Source: CBDAQA01 sp965198865 (GTDB taxonomy: Bacteria; Planctomycetota; Phycisphaerae; Tepidisphaerales; Tepidisphaeraceae). Taken from it: a stretch of 64,000 nucleotides of DNA. The translations under genes and the position numbers were made by a program. Within the stretch, counting starts at the first letter, position 1. Each line of letters opens with the position of its first letter. Positions 8,151-18,802 of the stretch are shown here, one piece after another. The stretch is taken from the NCBI GenBank assembly GCA_965198865.1, contig CBDAQA010000003.1, forward strand, positions 460,994 to 524,993. The letters are read 5' to 3'. The notes under the pieces were generated by a model. That model had not been told where the DNA came from. It did no database searches and was given only the letters and a program-made list of their open reading frames with translations.

Positions 8151-9089
8151 TCATTGCCGCCGCCCCGATGCGAACACCAGTGCCGCCAACCCCGCGAGTG
8201 CCGCCCCCACGCCAATGCTCGCGGCGTAGCGCTTGCCCTGCCCGCGGAACGGCTGGCGCGGGGCCTCGGGCAGGTTGTACTGGTTCGGGTGGTCCTCGAG
8301 CAGGAAGAACGCGTTGAGCCGGCCGTAGTCGCCGACGGGGTCGGCGCCGTACAGGTAGGCCTCGCCGTGGCCGCGGCCGTGCAGCTCCTCGACGCGGCGC
8401 TTGGCCCGGTCGCGCAGCTCGTCCACCTGGCCGAACTGGATGGAGGCGGTGGGGCAGGCCTTGGCGCAGGCGGGGGTCATGTCGTCGGTCTGGCGGTCGT
8501 AGCAGAGCGTACACTTGTGGGCGTGGCCGTCGCCGTCCCTGAAGGACATCTGCGTGCCGGCATCCTCAGTGCTGGGGATGTGGTGGGTGCCGCTGCGGGC
8601 GATCACGCCGAACGGGCAGGCGCTGACGCAGTACCCGCAGCCGTTGCAGATGTCGTTCTGGACGTACACGTCGCCATAGGTGTTGTAGACGATCGCGCCG
8701 GTCGGGCAGCTGTGCTGGCAGGGGGCCGACTCGCAGTGCTTGCAGACGTCGCTCATCATCAGCCAGCGGCTGGTCTCCTCGCCCATCTGCTCCTTGAACG
8801 CCACGTGCCGCCACGTCGTCGCGCCCAGGTGTCCCGTGTTGTCGTAGCTGTTGCCCGACAGCTTGAACCCGTCGCTGGGCAGCTGGTTCCACTGCTTGCA
8901 GGCCACCTCGCACGCCTTGCAGCCGATGCACAGCGTGGTGTCGGTGAAGAACCCCATGATGGGATGCAGCCCCTCGGCCTGGCCTGCTTGCCCCGGCTGT
9001 GGGACGGCCGTCGGCCGGGGCGGGAAGGCGTTGGGCATGTCGCCGACCACCTCGAACATGTCACGCAGGATCGGTAGGGCCAGGGTCAT
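8151..9089 (-). CDS. 4Fe-4S ferredoxin-type beta subunit of formate dehydrogenase or related molybdo-enzyme
   Basis: 312 residues, ATG 9089 with GGAGG about 9 bases upstream. Four cysteine clusters are visible: CIGCKACEVAC (~residue 53), CKHCESAPCQHSC (~115), CNGCGYCVSACPFG (~149) and CTLCYDRQ...CAKACP (~192-207). This is the four-cubane arrangement of FdnH/HybA-type electron-transfer subunits. A C-terminal helix ('IGVGAALAGLAALVFASG') would anchor it in the membrane, as in FdnH. It would carry electrons from the catalytic subunit to the NrfD-like anchor encoded at 6085. The catalytic alpha subunit is not encoded next to it on either side. Confidence 0.87.
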   Translation of the reverse strand: MTLALPILRDMFEVVGDMPNAFPPRPTAVPQPGQAGQAEGLHPIMGFFTDTTLCIGCKACEVACKQWNQLPSDGFKLSGNSYDNTGHLGATTWRHVAFKEQMGEETSRWLMMSDVCKHCESAPCQHSCPTGAIVYNTYGDVYVQNDICNGCGYCVSACPFGVIARSGTHHIPSTEDAGTQMSFRDGDGHAHKCTLCYDRQTDDMTPACAKACPTASIQFGQVDELRDRAKRRVEELHGRGHGEAYLYGADPVGDYGRLNAFFLLEDHPNQYNLPEAPRQPFRGQGKRYAASIGVGAALAGLAALVFASGRRQ

Positions 9090-9153
9090 CGCGGGATCGC
9101 CTCCGTCGGCAGTGTACGCACGGGTGGCGGTGGCGGTCGCCTCAGGGAGTGGG

Positions 9154-9783
9154 TTATCGCCGTGGCGGCATCAGTCGCCGCAGGACCCAGTGGGCCGGCA
9201 GGAACATGCCGACGATCGCCGCGGCAATCACGACGGCCAGCCACGCGCCGTGCGGCATCCGGCTCTGAGGCCGGCTTCTGCTGAGGCCGTAGACGTAGTT
9301 CACGTTCGCCGCGATCCGCTTCCCGCCGATCGTGCCCGGGGGGGCGAACAGGAAGTAGCAGGCCAGCAGCAACAGCGTGCCGACCACGGTCTGCACGCCG
9401 AACGCCCGGCGATCGTAGCCCAGCCGTCGCAGGCTCCGCAGCAGCAGGTACGGCAGCCAGCCGTGGAACAGCGACAGCGACCGCACCCATCGCGGGTAGG
9501 ACGGGTCGAACATGTAGTTGGTCAGCCCCAGCGCCCTGAACCCCAGCAGTCGGGCGGCGAAGTCGATCACCCACACCACCTGCGGCACGAGGATCGCGAC
9601 CGCCTCCACGCTCAGCAGCAGCGAGCTCTCCGCCCACAGCCCGACCAGCGTGACGAAGGCCGCCACGTCGCAGATCTGCAGGAAGTTCGCCGGGCCGTAG
9701 ACGCGCCAGTAGGACGGAACGAGCACGGTGACGAACGCGGAGTAGGTGAGCTTGATCCAACGGGGGATGCGGCCGGTGGGCAT
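9154..9783 (-). CDS. Membrane protein of unknown function
   Basis: 209 residues with four or more hydrophobic segments: 'LTYSAFVTVLVPSYW' near residue 12, ~35-75, 'TVVGTLLLLACYFLFAPPG' (~130-148) and a C-terminal helix near residue 180. Conserved-looking motifs are 'YWRVYGPANFLQICDVA' and 'SLFHGWLPYLLLRSLRRLGYD'. I have seen similar stand-alone membrane proteins in planctomycetes but know no function. It is 64 bases upstream of the FeS subunit on the same strand and may be the first gene of that operon. Confidence 0.68.
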   Translation of the reverse strand: MPTGRIPRWIKLTYSAFVTVLVPSYWRVYGPANFLQICDVAAFVTLVGLWAESSLLLSVEAVAILVPQVVWVIDFAARLLGFRALGLTNYMFDPSYPRWVRSLSLFHGWLPYLLLRSLRRLGYDRRAFGVQTVVGTLLLLACYFLFAPPGTIGGKRIAANVNYVYGLSRSRPQSRMPHGAWLAVVIAAAIVGMFLPAHWVLRRLMPPRR

Positions 9784-9842
9784 TGGCGAAGGTGTACCGT
9801 GGCGGTGGATGGCGGGGAACCAAGATTACATCCGACGTCTAT

Positions 9843-9893
9843 CAGCCGCGGGCGGAAGTCAGCGGGCGGTCCGCTGGCTTCCGCCCGAGGCTG
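9843..9893. repeat. Long intergenic hairpin (CAGCC...GGCTG foldback)
   Basis: GGGCGGAAGTCAGCGG pairs with CCGCTGGCTTCCGCCC through one G-T wobble, and outer CAGCC/GGCTG extends the stem. It lies between the membrane protein and a divergent-looking hydrolase gene. It may act as a bidirectional terminator, and the composition resembles repeats I recall from planctomycete genomes. Confidence 0.6.
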
Positions 9894-9907
9894 AAATGAC
9901 GGTCGAA

Positions 9908-10702
9908 TCACCGCCCGTCCGCCAGCGACTCAATGAGCCGCGTCAGCTCCCTCGGGTGCGACCACTGCGCGTTGTGGTCGCTGGTCATGGTCGTCACGTC
10001 CCAGCCGAACGACCTCGCCCGCTGATAGAAGTAGTAGAACTTCGCGTAGTCGATCGGCCGCTTCGGCGGGACGTAGAGGACGTACGTCGTCGGCTTGCCC
10101 CGGAGCGGCGGCGGCTCGCGCAGGCGGATCGGCTGGGTGAACGTCGCCCCGGGCTGACGCACGTCGTGCGGCAGCGGCTGCGTGGTCGACACCCACGTCG
10201 GCGTCAGGTAGCCGGTCGCGTCGGGCTTGGTCGGGCCCGACCGGTGCTGCAGGCGCCTGACCTCGTCCACGGCCGACTCGCCGTCCAGCGGCAGGAAGGC
10301 GTCGAGGTAGACCACGCGGGCGATCCGGTCCGGCACCGCGTCGATCACGCCGGTGATGACCATCCCGCCGTAGCTGTGGCCGACGAGCACCACGTCGTGC
10401 AGGTCCTCGAACCTGATCACGTTCACGATGTCGGCGATGTGCGTGTCCAGGCCGACCGAAGGACTGGCCAGGTGAACCCGCTCGCCCTGGCCGGTCAGCG
10501 TGGGGCGATAGACGTGGTAGCCGTCGGCGGACAGCCGCTCGGCGACCTCCTTGAACCCCCACCCGCCGCCGAACGCGCCGTGGACGAGGAGGATCGTGGG
10601 ATGCTTAGTCGCCGCGACGGGCGCCGCGATCTGAGCGGCACATCCCGCGAGCAGTGCGAGCGTCGCGCAGGCGAACCGTGGAAGTCGGGTCGATGAAGTC
10701 AT
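9908..10702 (-). CDS. Alpha/beta-hydrolase lipoprotein (esterase-like)
   Basis: 264 residues from ATG 10702; an in-frame TTG three codons upstream is unlikely. A lipoprotein signal ends in 'LLAGC' at residue ~20, so it is probably membrane-anchored. The hydrolase fold shows 'ILLVHGAFGGGWGF' (oxyanion HG), the nucleophile elbow 'GHSYGG', 'VVYLDAFLP', and a late His in 'TSDHNAQWSHPRELT' that fits the catalytic triad. The pattern 'LTGQGERVHLASPSVGLDTHIADIV' is typical of the plant methylesterase / pyrethroid-hydrolase-like branch. The substrate cannot be predicted. No operon partner is apparent. Confidence 0.8.
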   Translation of the reverse strand: MTSSTRLPRFACATLALLAGCAAQIAAPVAATKHPTILLVHGAFGGGWGFKEVAERLSADGYHVYRPTLTGQGERVHLASPSVGLDTHIADIVNVIRFEDLHDVVLVGHSYGGMVITGVIDAVPDRIARVVYLDAFLPLDGESAVDEVRRLQHRSGPTKPDATGYLTPTWVSTTQPLPHDVRQPGATFTQPIRLREPPPLRGKPTTYVLYVPPKRPIDYAKFYYFYQRARSFGWDVTTMTSDHNAQWSHPRELTRLIESLADGR

Positions 10703-10773
10703 GCGTGACAACCGTCCACTGAGGTTCCTCGTTTAGCGACGGCCCGCCTGGCCGTCGCCAGACAGCGGCGATG

Positions 10774-12252
10774 CTACGGCTGCGTCGCCGCCGGCCGCGT
10801 GGCGGGCGGTCCGTCCATCTCGTTCAGGATCGCGCGGAACTGCGGCTCGAACTTGTTCCGCATCAGCAGCTCCGCCGCCACGTACAGCTGATAGGCCTTC
10901 TCCGGGTCGATGTTGAAGTAGGTGCTGGTGCTGTTCACCGATTCCTGGAAGCTGCGGTAGGGCAGCTCGCTCACGCTCTCCAGCTGCGTCAGGGCCATGT
11001 GCGCCACGCGGATCGGGTGGCCGCCGACCGTCTTGAACTCGGTGTACCCGTCGGCGTCGAGCTTGGCCAGGGCCGCGCGGACCTCGCGGGCGGTCGCCGT
11101 GTCGGGGGCGTTCTTGATGACCACGTCGTCCAGCCCGGCGGCGCTGGCGCGGTTCAGCAGCGCGCTCCCGGTCAGCCCCGCGGCCGACGTCAGCGCGGTG
11201 ATGAACCCCGTGTCGCTCTGCGTCGAGATGTCCTGGTCGTACTCCACGCGGGCGTCGAGCACGATGAAGACCGCCCCGTTCGGGTACGGGTCGGGCCGGT
11301 GCCCGCTGCGGGCCGCCTCCTCCTGGCTGCGGTAGGTCTCGACCAGCGTCTCGATGCCCAGGTTGTCGTTGATCGTCCCGTCGATCAGGTGGCGGTACTG
11401 CGGGAAGATCGTCGTGAAGTCGCGCAGCGTCACCTCGTGCAGCAGCACCGGCACGCTGCTGGTCGCCGCCACCGCATAGGCGACGGGGTACTTGGACAGG
11501 TCGCTGTTGATCTGGTCGAACGTCTCGTTGCAGTAGACGAACCGCCGGCCCGACTGCAGGTCCGTGGCGGTGATCAGCAGCCGCGGGCGGTCGGCGCGCA
11601 GGTCGCCGTAGGTCTGGCCGTGACCATTCTGTGCCGTGAACAGGTTGTTCTGCAGCGTGCGCGCCAGCATGTCGTCGCGGTCGTAGTCGCTCAGCAGGAG
11701 GGCGACCCAGGTCCAGGGCATGATCCCCTGGATCAGCATGTCGTTGGCGAAGGGGTGGGTGAGGCGGCGCTGCACCTCCTTGGGGTTCCACCCGCCGGGC
11801 CCGTCGCCGTGGAGGCAGTAGTAGGCGGCGGCCAGGCTGCCGCCGCTGACGCTGGCGATGTAGTCGACCCGCTTCAACAGCCCGACGCGCTGCAGCTGGA
11901 GCATGCAGGCCGCGGCGAAGTTGGCCGACCGGCTGCCGCCCCCGCTGATGGCGAGGCCGACGAAGTACCCGTCGGGCACGGTGTCGACCGGGTCGGCGGC
12001 GGCGGCCGGGCCGGCCGAGCGGACCTCCCGCTCCGACGCCGGCCCCGGCGGCCGCGGGTACCGCGGGGCGTCCACCGCCGCGAACGTGGCGGCGCGGGTG
12101 GCGTTCCGCGCCCGCTCCTCCAGCGCCACCGACACGTCGTTGAGCGGCCGGTTGGCGTAGCTGCAGCCGACCAGCAAGGCCGGCACGACCCACGCGATGC
12201 GCGCGAGCCGACGCACCGCGCCCCCACGCCCGCCGATGCAATGTGGTTCCAT
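10774..12252 (-). CDS. Patatin-like phospholipase, lipoprotein
   Basis: 492 residues. ATG 12252 is chosen; a GTG six codons upstream is possible. A signal with lipobox 'LLVGC' (residues ~20-30) suggests membrane anchoring. The patatin fold is shown by the oxyanion loop 'AISGGGSRSANFAAA', the nucleophile region 'YIASVSGGSLAAAYY' (SVSGG in place of the common GxSxG) and the catalytic Asp 'LIDGTINDNLG'. Family members are Ser/Asp lipid acyl hydrolases. It is divergent from the FIST-domain gene, whose start lies ~110 bases away, so the two share a promoter region. Confidence 0.82.
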   Translation of the reverse strand: MEPHCIGGRGGAVRRLARIAWVVPALLVGCSYANRPLNDVSVALEERARNATRAATFAAVDAPRYPRPPGPASEREVRSAGPAAAADPVDTVPDGYFVGLAISGGGSRSANFAAACMLQLQRVGLLKRVDYIASVSGGSLAAAYYCLHGDGPGGWNPKEVQRRLTHPFANDMLIQGIMPWTWVALLLSDYDRDDMLARTLQNNLFTAQNGHGQTYGDLRADRPRLLITATDLQSGRRFVYCNETFDQINSDLSKYPVAYAVAATSSVPVLLHEVTLRDFTTIFPQYRHLIDGTINDNLGIETLVETYRSQEEAARSGHRPDPYPNGAVFIVLDARVEYDQDISTQSDTGFITALTSAAGLTGSALLNRASAAGLDDVVIKNAPDTATAREVRAALAKLDADGYTEFKTVGGHPIRVAHMALTQLESVSELPYRSFQESVNSTSTYFNIDPEKAYQLYVAAELLMRNKFEPQFRAILNEMDGPPATRPAATQP

Positions 12253-12363
12253 GTGTTTCGGTTTTATCACACCTTGTCCCCAGCGGCCTCAAGCGATTGG
12301 CGGGCCGCTCCGATCTACTGGCGGGACGTGCAAGTCTTCGCGATCGACACAGAGAGGGCCCGC

Positions 12364-13515
12364 ATGCAACTGGCAACCGCGTCGTACCAGCCGGCCACCG
12401 GGTGGGCCGCGCCGTTGCCGTCCGCGGCCGACGGGCCGCGCACCCTCGTGCTGGCGTTCGGGTCGGCGGCGCTGGTCGACGACCCGCGGCCGCTGGCCGA
12501 CCTGGCGCGGGCGTTCCCGGCCTCGCAAGTTCTGGGCTGCTCGACCAGCGGCAACATCCTCGGCGAGCACGTGACCGACGACGGCCTCGTCGCCGCGGTC
12601 GCCCGGTTCGACCACACGGACCTGGCGCGGGCGGCGGCATCCGTCTCCGGGCCCGGCGATTCGCTGGCGGCGGGGCGGTCGATCGCCGGGCAGCTGGCGC
12701 GACCAGGCCTCCGCGCGGTGTTCGTCTGTTCCGACGGGCTCGCGGTCAACGGCAGCGACCTGGTGCGCGGGATTGCCGCCGGCGTCGGGCCCGACGTTCG
12801 GGTGACCGGCGGCCTGGCGGGCGACGGCGACCGGTTCAGACACACGTGGGTGTTCGACCACGGGGCACCGAGGGCCGGCACCGTGACGGCCGTCGGCCTG
12901 TACGGCGACGCGCTGCGCGTCGGCCACGGGTCGTCCGGCGGGTGGGACCTGTTCGGGCCGGAGCGGCGCATCACCAGGTCGGCCGGCAACGTGCTGTTCG
13001 AGATCGACGGCCAACCGGCGCTGGCCCTGTACAAGCGTTACCTGGGCGACCGGGCCGCGGGGCTGCCAGCCACGGCGTTGCTGTTCCCGCTGGCGCTGCG
13101 CGCCGGTGCGGAGGATGCCCACCGGCTGGTCCGCACCGTGCTGGCCGTGGACGAGGCGGCCCAATCGATGACGTTCGCCGGCGACGTGCCGACCGGCCAC
13201 TTCGGGCAGCTGATGCGCGGGAACGTTGAGCACCTGATCGACGGTGCGACCGCCGCGGCGGCGAGTGCCGCGGGCGGGACTGAGGGTGGCCGGGCCCTGA
13301 CCGTGGCCGTCAGCTGCGTCGGCCGGCGGCTCGTTCTGGGCGAGCGGACCGAGGAGGAGCTGGAGGCGGTGGCCGAGTGCGCCGGCACCGCCTCGGCCCA
13401 GGTCGGGTTCTACTCCTACGGCGAGATCTGCCCCCACTCGACGGGCGGCGCGTCGGCGGTGGCCGAGCTCCACAACCAGACGATGACCGTGACCCGCTTC
13501 GCCGAGGCCGCGTGA
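12364..13515 (+). CDS. FIST N/C-domain signal-sensing protein
   Basis: 383 residues from ATG 12364, with GAGAGGG upstream; the frame is open far upstream but is antisense to the patatin gene. It contains a FIST N domain ('ASQVLGCSTSGNILGEHVTDDG', 'RAVFVCSDGLAVNGSDLVRGI', 'VTGGLAGDGDRFRHTWVF') followed by FIST C ('AGNVLFEIDGQPALALYKRYLG', 'VSCVGRRLVLGERTEEELE', 'GFYSYGEICPH'). FIST proteins are predicted small-ligand sensors that work with signalling proteins. The downstream gene is a hybrid histidine kinase separated by 17 bases, so the two likely form a sensor-kinase operon. Confidence 0.88.
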   Translation: MQLATASYQPATGWAAPLPSAADGPRTLVLAFGSAALVDDPRPLADLARAFPASQVLGCSTSGNILGEHVTDDGLVAAVARFDHTDLARAAASVSGPGDSLAAGRSIAGQLARPGLRAVFVCSDGLAVNGSDLVRGIAAGVGPDVRVTGGLAGDGDRFRHTWVFDHGAPRAGTVTAVGLYGDALRVGHGSSGGWDLFGPERRITRSAGNVLFEIDGQPALALYKRYLGDRAAGLPATALLFPLALRAGAEDAHRLVRTVLAVDEAAQSMTFAGDVPTGHFGQLMRGNVEHLIDGATAAAASAAGGTEGGRALTVAVSCVGRRLVLGERTEEELEAVAECAGTASAQVGFYSYGEICPHSTGGASAVAELHNQTMTVTRFAEAA

Positions 13516-13532
13516 GGAGCGTGGACGCCGTG

Positions 13533-15800
<2,268 letters not shown>

Positions 15801-15864
15801 ACGATCCAGTTGAAGAGGCGGTCGCTTTTCCGACGACGGCGTGGCACTCCGTAGATCGCGTTGA

Positions 15865-16914
15865 TCACGGCGACAGTTCGATGTCGCGCCGGCGGCGCTT
15901 CTCGGTCGCGCGGCGGAGCACGCGGCGCTCGCGCCAGGTGAGGCTGGCCATGCCGTGGGCGCTCACCTTGGCCAGGATCGCGTCGAGCCGCTCCGACTCC
16001 AGCTTGGCCTCCACGGCCGAGCGGCGCGCCTGGGCGACGGCCCGGCGGGCGGCGCGGCTGGTCCGCTTGCGCCGCCGCGGCGGCGTGACCGGCTCGTAGG
16101 CGGCGCTGTAGTCGGTCTCGTCCGACGCGTACTCCTCCGGGCCCATCGCCAGCAGCTGCCGGCGCAGGTTCAGGCAGTACATGAACCCCATCACCGCCAG
16201 CACGGCCAGACCCAGGTTCCGGCTGGCGAGCGCGACCATCCCACCGATCACGCTGGCGACCATGCCGATCACGCACGACAGCAGCATCGACCGGTAGTAG
16301 CCCAGCCACGGCCAGAGGATCGTCTGCGTCATCCGCCCGCCGTCCAACGGGAAGATCGGCAGCAGGTTGAACATCAGGTTCTGGTAGCTGATGAAGTAGA
16401 TCCAGTAGACGTACCGGTAGACGTCCAACCAGTAGAACGACCGGCTGGGGGGCCAGGGGGTGAACGGGTTCCAGGGGACCCAGCCGGAGATCGACCAGAG
16501 GATCGCCCCGCACGAGAGGCAGATCAGCACGTTGACGGCGGGCCCGCCGGCGGCGGTGAGGAACGACGGCAGCGGCCGGCGCGGCGGGCTCGCGTACGCC
16601 AGCCCGCCCAGCGGGTGCATCAGGATGTCCTCGGCGTGCCCGCCGACCCAGCGGGCGGTCAGGCAGTGGCCGAACTCGTGAAGCAGCACCACGCCGAAAA
16701 GGATGGAGACGTTCTCGACCCGGTCCTGCCAGGCGAACCCGGCCCCGAGCCCGAAGAGCAGCACGCAGGCGGCGTACAGCGCCATCGAGGCGTGGGCGCG
16801 GACGCGGATGCCCATCGCGGTGAACAGCGGGAACGACCCGTACATCAGCCACGACAGCGGCGTCCAGGCCGTGTGGTCGCGGTCACGGTAGTAGTGGCGG
16901 TCCTGCCAAGCCAT
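15865..16914 (-). CDS. Site-2-protease-type M50 metalloprotease with C-terminal DUF6576-like tail
   Basis: 349 residues from ATG 16914. About six membrane segments carry the zinc-binding 'LLHEFGH' (~residue 80) and the third-ligand motif 'NLLPIFPLDGGR', the M50 signature. After the last helix a basic linker leads to 'LDAILAKVSAHGMASLTWRERRVLRRATEK', matching the small domain (DUF6576-type) that ends many rhomboid and M50 proteases. Family members cut transmembrane segments, often of anti-sigma factors. No anti-sigma or sigma gene is adjacent, so the substrate is unknown. Confidence 0.87.
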   Translation of the reverse strand: MAWQDRHYYRDRDHTAWTPLSWLMYGSFPLFTAMGIRVRAHASMALYAACVLLFGLGAGFAWQDRVENVSILFGVVLLHEFGHCLTARWVGGHAEDILMHPLGGLAYASPPRRPLPSFLTAAGGPAVNVLICLSCGAILWSISGWVPWNPFTPWPPSRSFYWLDVYRYVYWIYFISYQNLMFNLLPIFPLDGGRMTQTILWPWLGYYRSMLLSCVIGMVASVIGGMVALASRNLGLAVLAVMGFMYCLNLRRQLLAMGPEEYASDETDYSAAYEPVTPPRRRKRTSRAARRAVAQARRSAVEAKLESERLDAILAKVSAHGMASLTWRERRVLRRATEKRRRRDIELSP

Positions 16915-16917
16915 CAA

Positions 16918-16994
16918 CGTGGCACGGGCTATCAGCCCGTGTTCCCATTCGGGTCCGGGTGCTCGCGGCTCACGGGCTGGTAACCCGCGCCACG
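16918..16994. repeat. Palindromic repeat overlapping the end of the NUDIX gene
   Basis: Outer arms CGTGGC/GCCACG enclose a tight hairpin CACGGGCT-atc-AGCCCGTG and a further CACGGGCT on the right. The element supplies the last few codons and stop (16970-16972) of the NUDIX gene and ends just before the M50 start. Confidence 0.6.
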
Positions 16995-17515
16995 AATCGG
17001 TCGTAGAACAATAGGGTGGCGATCGTCTTCGCGTCCTCGATCCGCCCGTCGCGGATCATCTCGACGCAGTCGGCGAACGGGGTCGGGACGACCTCGATCT
17101 CCTCCCCCTCGTCCGGGTCGACCGCCGCCGGCTCAAGGTTGAACGCGGCGAAGGCGTACAGCCGTTCGGAGATGATCCCGGGCGAGGCGAAGAACGCCGT
17201 CAGCGGCTGCAGCCGGCCGGCGATGAAGCCGGTCTCCTCGATCAGCTCTCGGCCGGCGCAGTTGATGGGGATCTCCCCCTTCTCCAGCGTCCCCGCCGGC
17301 AGCTCCAGCAGCACCTGCCCGACCGCGTAGCGCCGGTTGCGGATCAGCACCACGGTGCCGTCGGACATCAGCGGCAGGATCACCACCGCCCCCGGGTGGA
17401 CGACGACCTCTTTCTCGATCCGCTTGCCGGTCCCGTCGTCGGTCAGCTTGTGAAGCTCCAGCCGCACGCGGGCACCGGAGTAGATCACCTGCTTGTCAAC
17501 GACGCTGTAGGACAT
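16970..17515 (-). CDS. NUDIX hydrolase, ADP-ribose pyrophosphatase-like
   Basis: 181 residues from ATG 17515 ('MSYSVVDKQVIYSGARV'), with CGGAG upstream; the open frame extends 47 codons further without coding character. The NUDIX box is intact: 'GTLEKGEIPINCAGRELIEETG' fits G-x5-E-x7-R-E-L-x-E-E-x-G. The flanking 'GAVVILPLMSDGTVVLIRNRRYAVGQVLLELPAG' and 'FFASPGIISERLYAF' are typical of the ADP-ribose pyrophosphatase (NudF/YffH) branch, which hydrolyses ADP-ribose to AMP and ribose-5-phosphate. The last residues (VTSP) and stop fall within a palindromic repeat. Confidence 0.85.
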   Translation of the reverse strand: MSYSVVDKQVIYSGARVRLELHKLTDDGTGKRIEKEVVVHPGAVVILPLMSDGTVVLIRNRRYAVGQVLLELPAGTLEKGEIPINCAGRELIEETGFIAGRLQPLTAFFASPGIISERLYAFAAFNLEPAAVDPDEGEEIEVVPTPFADCVEMIRDGRIEDAKTIATLLFYDRFVARVTSP

Positions 17516-17573
17516 CGATCGGTACTCCGGGGCCGACCCAGTATAGCGGTCGGCTCGGACCCGTATAGCAAAA

Positions 17574-18092
17574 TCAACTCGCCGGCTGCGCGGCCTTGAG
17601 GTCCCCCTGAGGTCGACGCCGAGGAGCGGGCCGGAGCAGTTGGGACACCGCCTCAAACACGAACGCGTAGATGCCCGGTTGCCCGCTCGCCCGTGGCCCC
17701 GCCACGTTCAGCGTGGCGATCCGGTGCCGCAGGAGAAACACCGCCATCAGCACCGCCGCCTCGCCAGCGGTGGCCAAGTCGGCGTCGATCATCAGGCACG
17801 GCTTACCGACCGTGCGGCAGAGGTCGACGGTCAGCCCCGACCCGCCGGTGACGGGGCCGAAGGCGATCACGACCGTGCCGTCGCTGTTGACGATGTTCCG
17901 CCGGGTGCGGGCGGGGTAGCTGGCGGTCGGCAGTTCGAGCAGCGGGTAGCGCGACGGGATCGAGCCGTCCTCGGCGCGACGGCCGCGCGGGCAGTGGCCG
18001 CCGCACGGGACGCCGAGCGCCAACGCCGCATCCAACGCGGCACGGTCGGCACCTGTTTGGCCACCGGAGACGATCGTGAGCGGGAACGACAC
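17574..18092 (-). CDS. YpsA-like / putative molybdenum-carrier Rossmann-fold protein
   Basis: 172 residues. The N-terminus 'TIVSGGQTGADRAALDAALALG' followed by 'GGHCPRGRRAEDGSIPSRYPL' is the hallmark of the YpsA/MoCo-carrier-like family. 'TVVIAFGPVTGGSGLTVDLC' and 'KPCLMIDAD' are the next two conserved strands. The family has a nucleotide-binding Rossmann fold related to SLOG/DprA domains, and 'molybdenum carrier' is a putative annotation. The real ligand is not established. The gene ends 58 bases upstream of the NUDIX start on the same strand, so the two may be co-transcribed. Confidence 0.8.
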   Translation of the reverse strand: MSFPLTIVSGGQTGADRAALDAALALGVPCGGHCPRGRRAEDGSIPSRYPLLELPTASYPARTRRNIVNSDGTVVIAFGPVTGGSGLTVDLCRTVGKPCLMIDADLATAGEAAVLMAVFLLRHRIATLNVAGPRASGQPGIYAFVFEAVSQLLRPAPRRRPQGDLKAAQPAS

Positions 18093-18108
18093 GACGCCTG
18101 TGTAGCGA

Positions 18109-18153
18109 CGGCCCGGTGGGCCGGCAAGACCCTGTTGCCGGCCCTCCGGGCCG
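18109..18153. terminator. Strong hairpin after the toxin gene
   Basis: A 19-bp stem, CGGCCCGGTGGGCCGGCAA against TTGCCGGCCCTCCGGGCCG with one mismatch and a 7-base loop. It lies between the Doc-type toxin gene and the YpsA-like gene. It is probably a terminator of the toxin-antitoxin operon or a repeat acting as one. Confidence 0.6.
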
Positions 18154-18178
18154 TTGCCAAACAGTGCAACGCCAAGGG

Positions 18179-18571
18179 TCAGGTTGCCGGCAAATGAGCC
18201 GCAATTGCCTCGGTCAACCGGCCTTTGTCTAAACTGCCGGCAGCCACGGCCAACGTGAGGTCGGCCAGTTCGTCGGGATCCATCTTGAGCGGCTGGTCGT
18301 TCATCCCCAAGAATGCGATGGCAGCCGCCACGGCAAAGCGCTTGTTCCCGTCGCAGAACGCGTGGTTCTTCGCCAGGCTGAAGAGGTAGGTCGCCGCCAT
18401 GCTGGCCAGGTCGGGGTTCAGGTACTGGCCGCCGAACGTGGCCATCGGTGCCCCGATCGCGGATTCTAGTCGTTCGGGCTTGAGAATGCCCTCGGCACCG
18501 CCGTACAGGTCCAGTTGCTCGGCGTGCAGTTCAAGGATCTCGTCGCGGCTCAGGAATCGCACGTCCCCCAT
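18179..18571 (-). CDS. doc: Doc/Fic-type toxin (death-on-curing family)
   Basis: 130 residues. The Fic core motif 'NHAFCDGNKRFAVAAAIAFL' matches HxFx(D/E)GNKR. The start 'VRFLSRDEILELHAEQLDLYGG' and 'LESAIGAPMATFGGQYL' are typical of the Doc branch. Doc toxins modify elongation factor Tu by phosphorylation, while other Fic proteins AMPylate. The His, Asn, Lys and Arg of the motif are all present, so it looks active. It starts 6 bases after the stop of a small AbrB-like antitoxin gene. Confidence 0.9.
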   Translation of the reverse strand: MGDVRFLSRDEILELHAEQLDLYGGAEGILKPERLESAIGAPMATFGGQYLNPDLASMAATYLFSLAKNHAFCDGNKRFAVAAAIAFLGMNDQPLKMDPDELADLTLAVAAGSLDKGRLTEAIAAHLPAT

Positions 18572-18577
18572 GGGCGC

Positions 18578-18802
18578 TCACTCGGCCAGCCGCTTGAACG
18601 TCTTGGCGTAGCGCTGGTGCATCTTCGCCTTCACCGCCTCGAACTTCCTGCGATCGCCAGCCGGGGCTGGCGAGAGGACCAGCTTACCGTTCTCGACGTC
18701 GATCTTCACCGGCGTGGTCTCGTCCAGTTGGACGACCTGCAACAACGCTTTGTCGAGCACGATTGCAAGCGAGTTGCCAGACTTCGTGAGCATCTTCACC
18801 AT
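18578..18802 (-). CDS. AbrB/MazE-type antitoxin
   Basis: 74 residues. The swapped-hairpin AbrB start is clear: 'MVKMLTKSGNSLAIVLDKALLQVVQLD' followed by 'TPVKIDVENGKLVLSP'. The C-terminal helix ('RRKFEAVKAKMHQRYAKTFKRLAE') is the part expected to bind the toxin. It is the first gene of a two-gene operon with the Doc-type toxin, which is the normal order and spacing. Autoregulation through binding to its own promoter is expected from the family but no operator was identified. Confidence 0.87.
   Translation of the reverse strand: MVKMLTKSGNSLAIVLDKALLQVVQLDETTPVKIDVENGKLVLSPAPAGDRRKFEAVKAKMHQRYAKTFKRLAE

Noticed and set aside
9090..12252. Search for a selenocysteine-containing formate dehydrogenase alpha subunit
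   Set aside because: All frames upstream of the FeS subunit are accounted for by a membrane protein, an esterase-like hydrolase and a patatin. No molybdopterin-binding motifs were seen on either side of a UGA.
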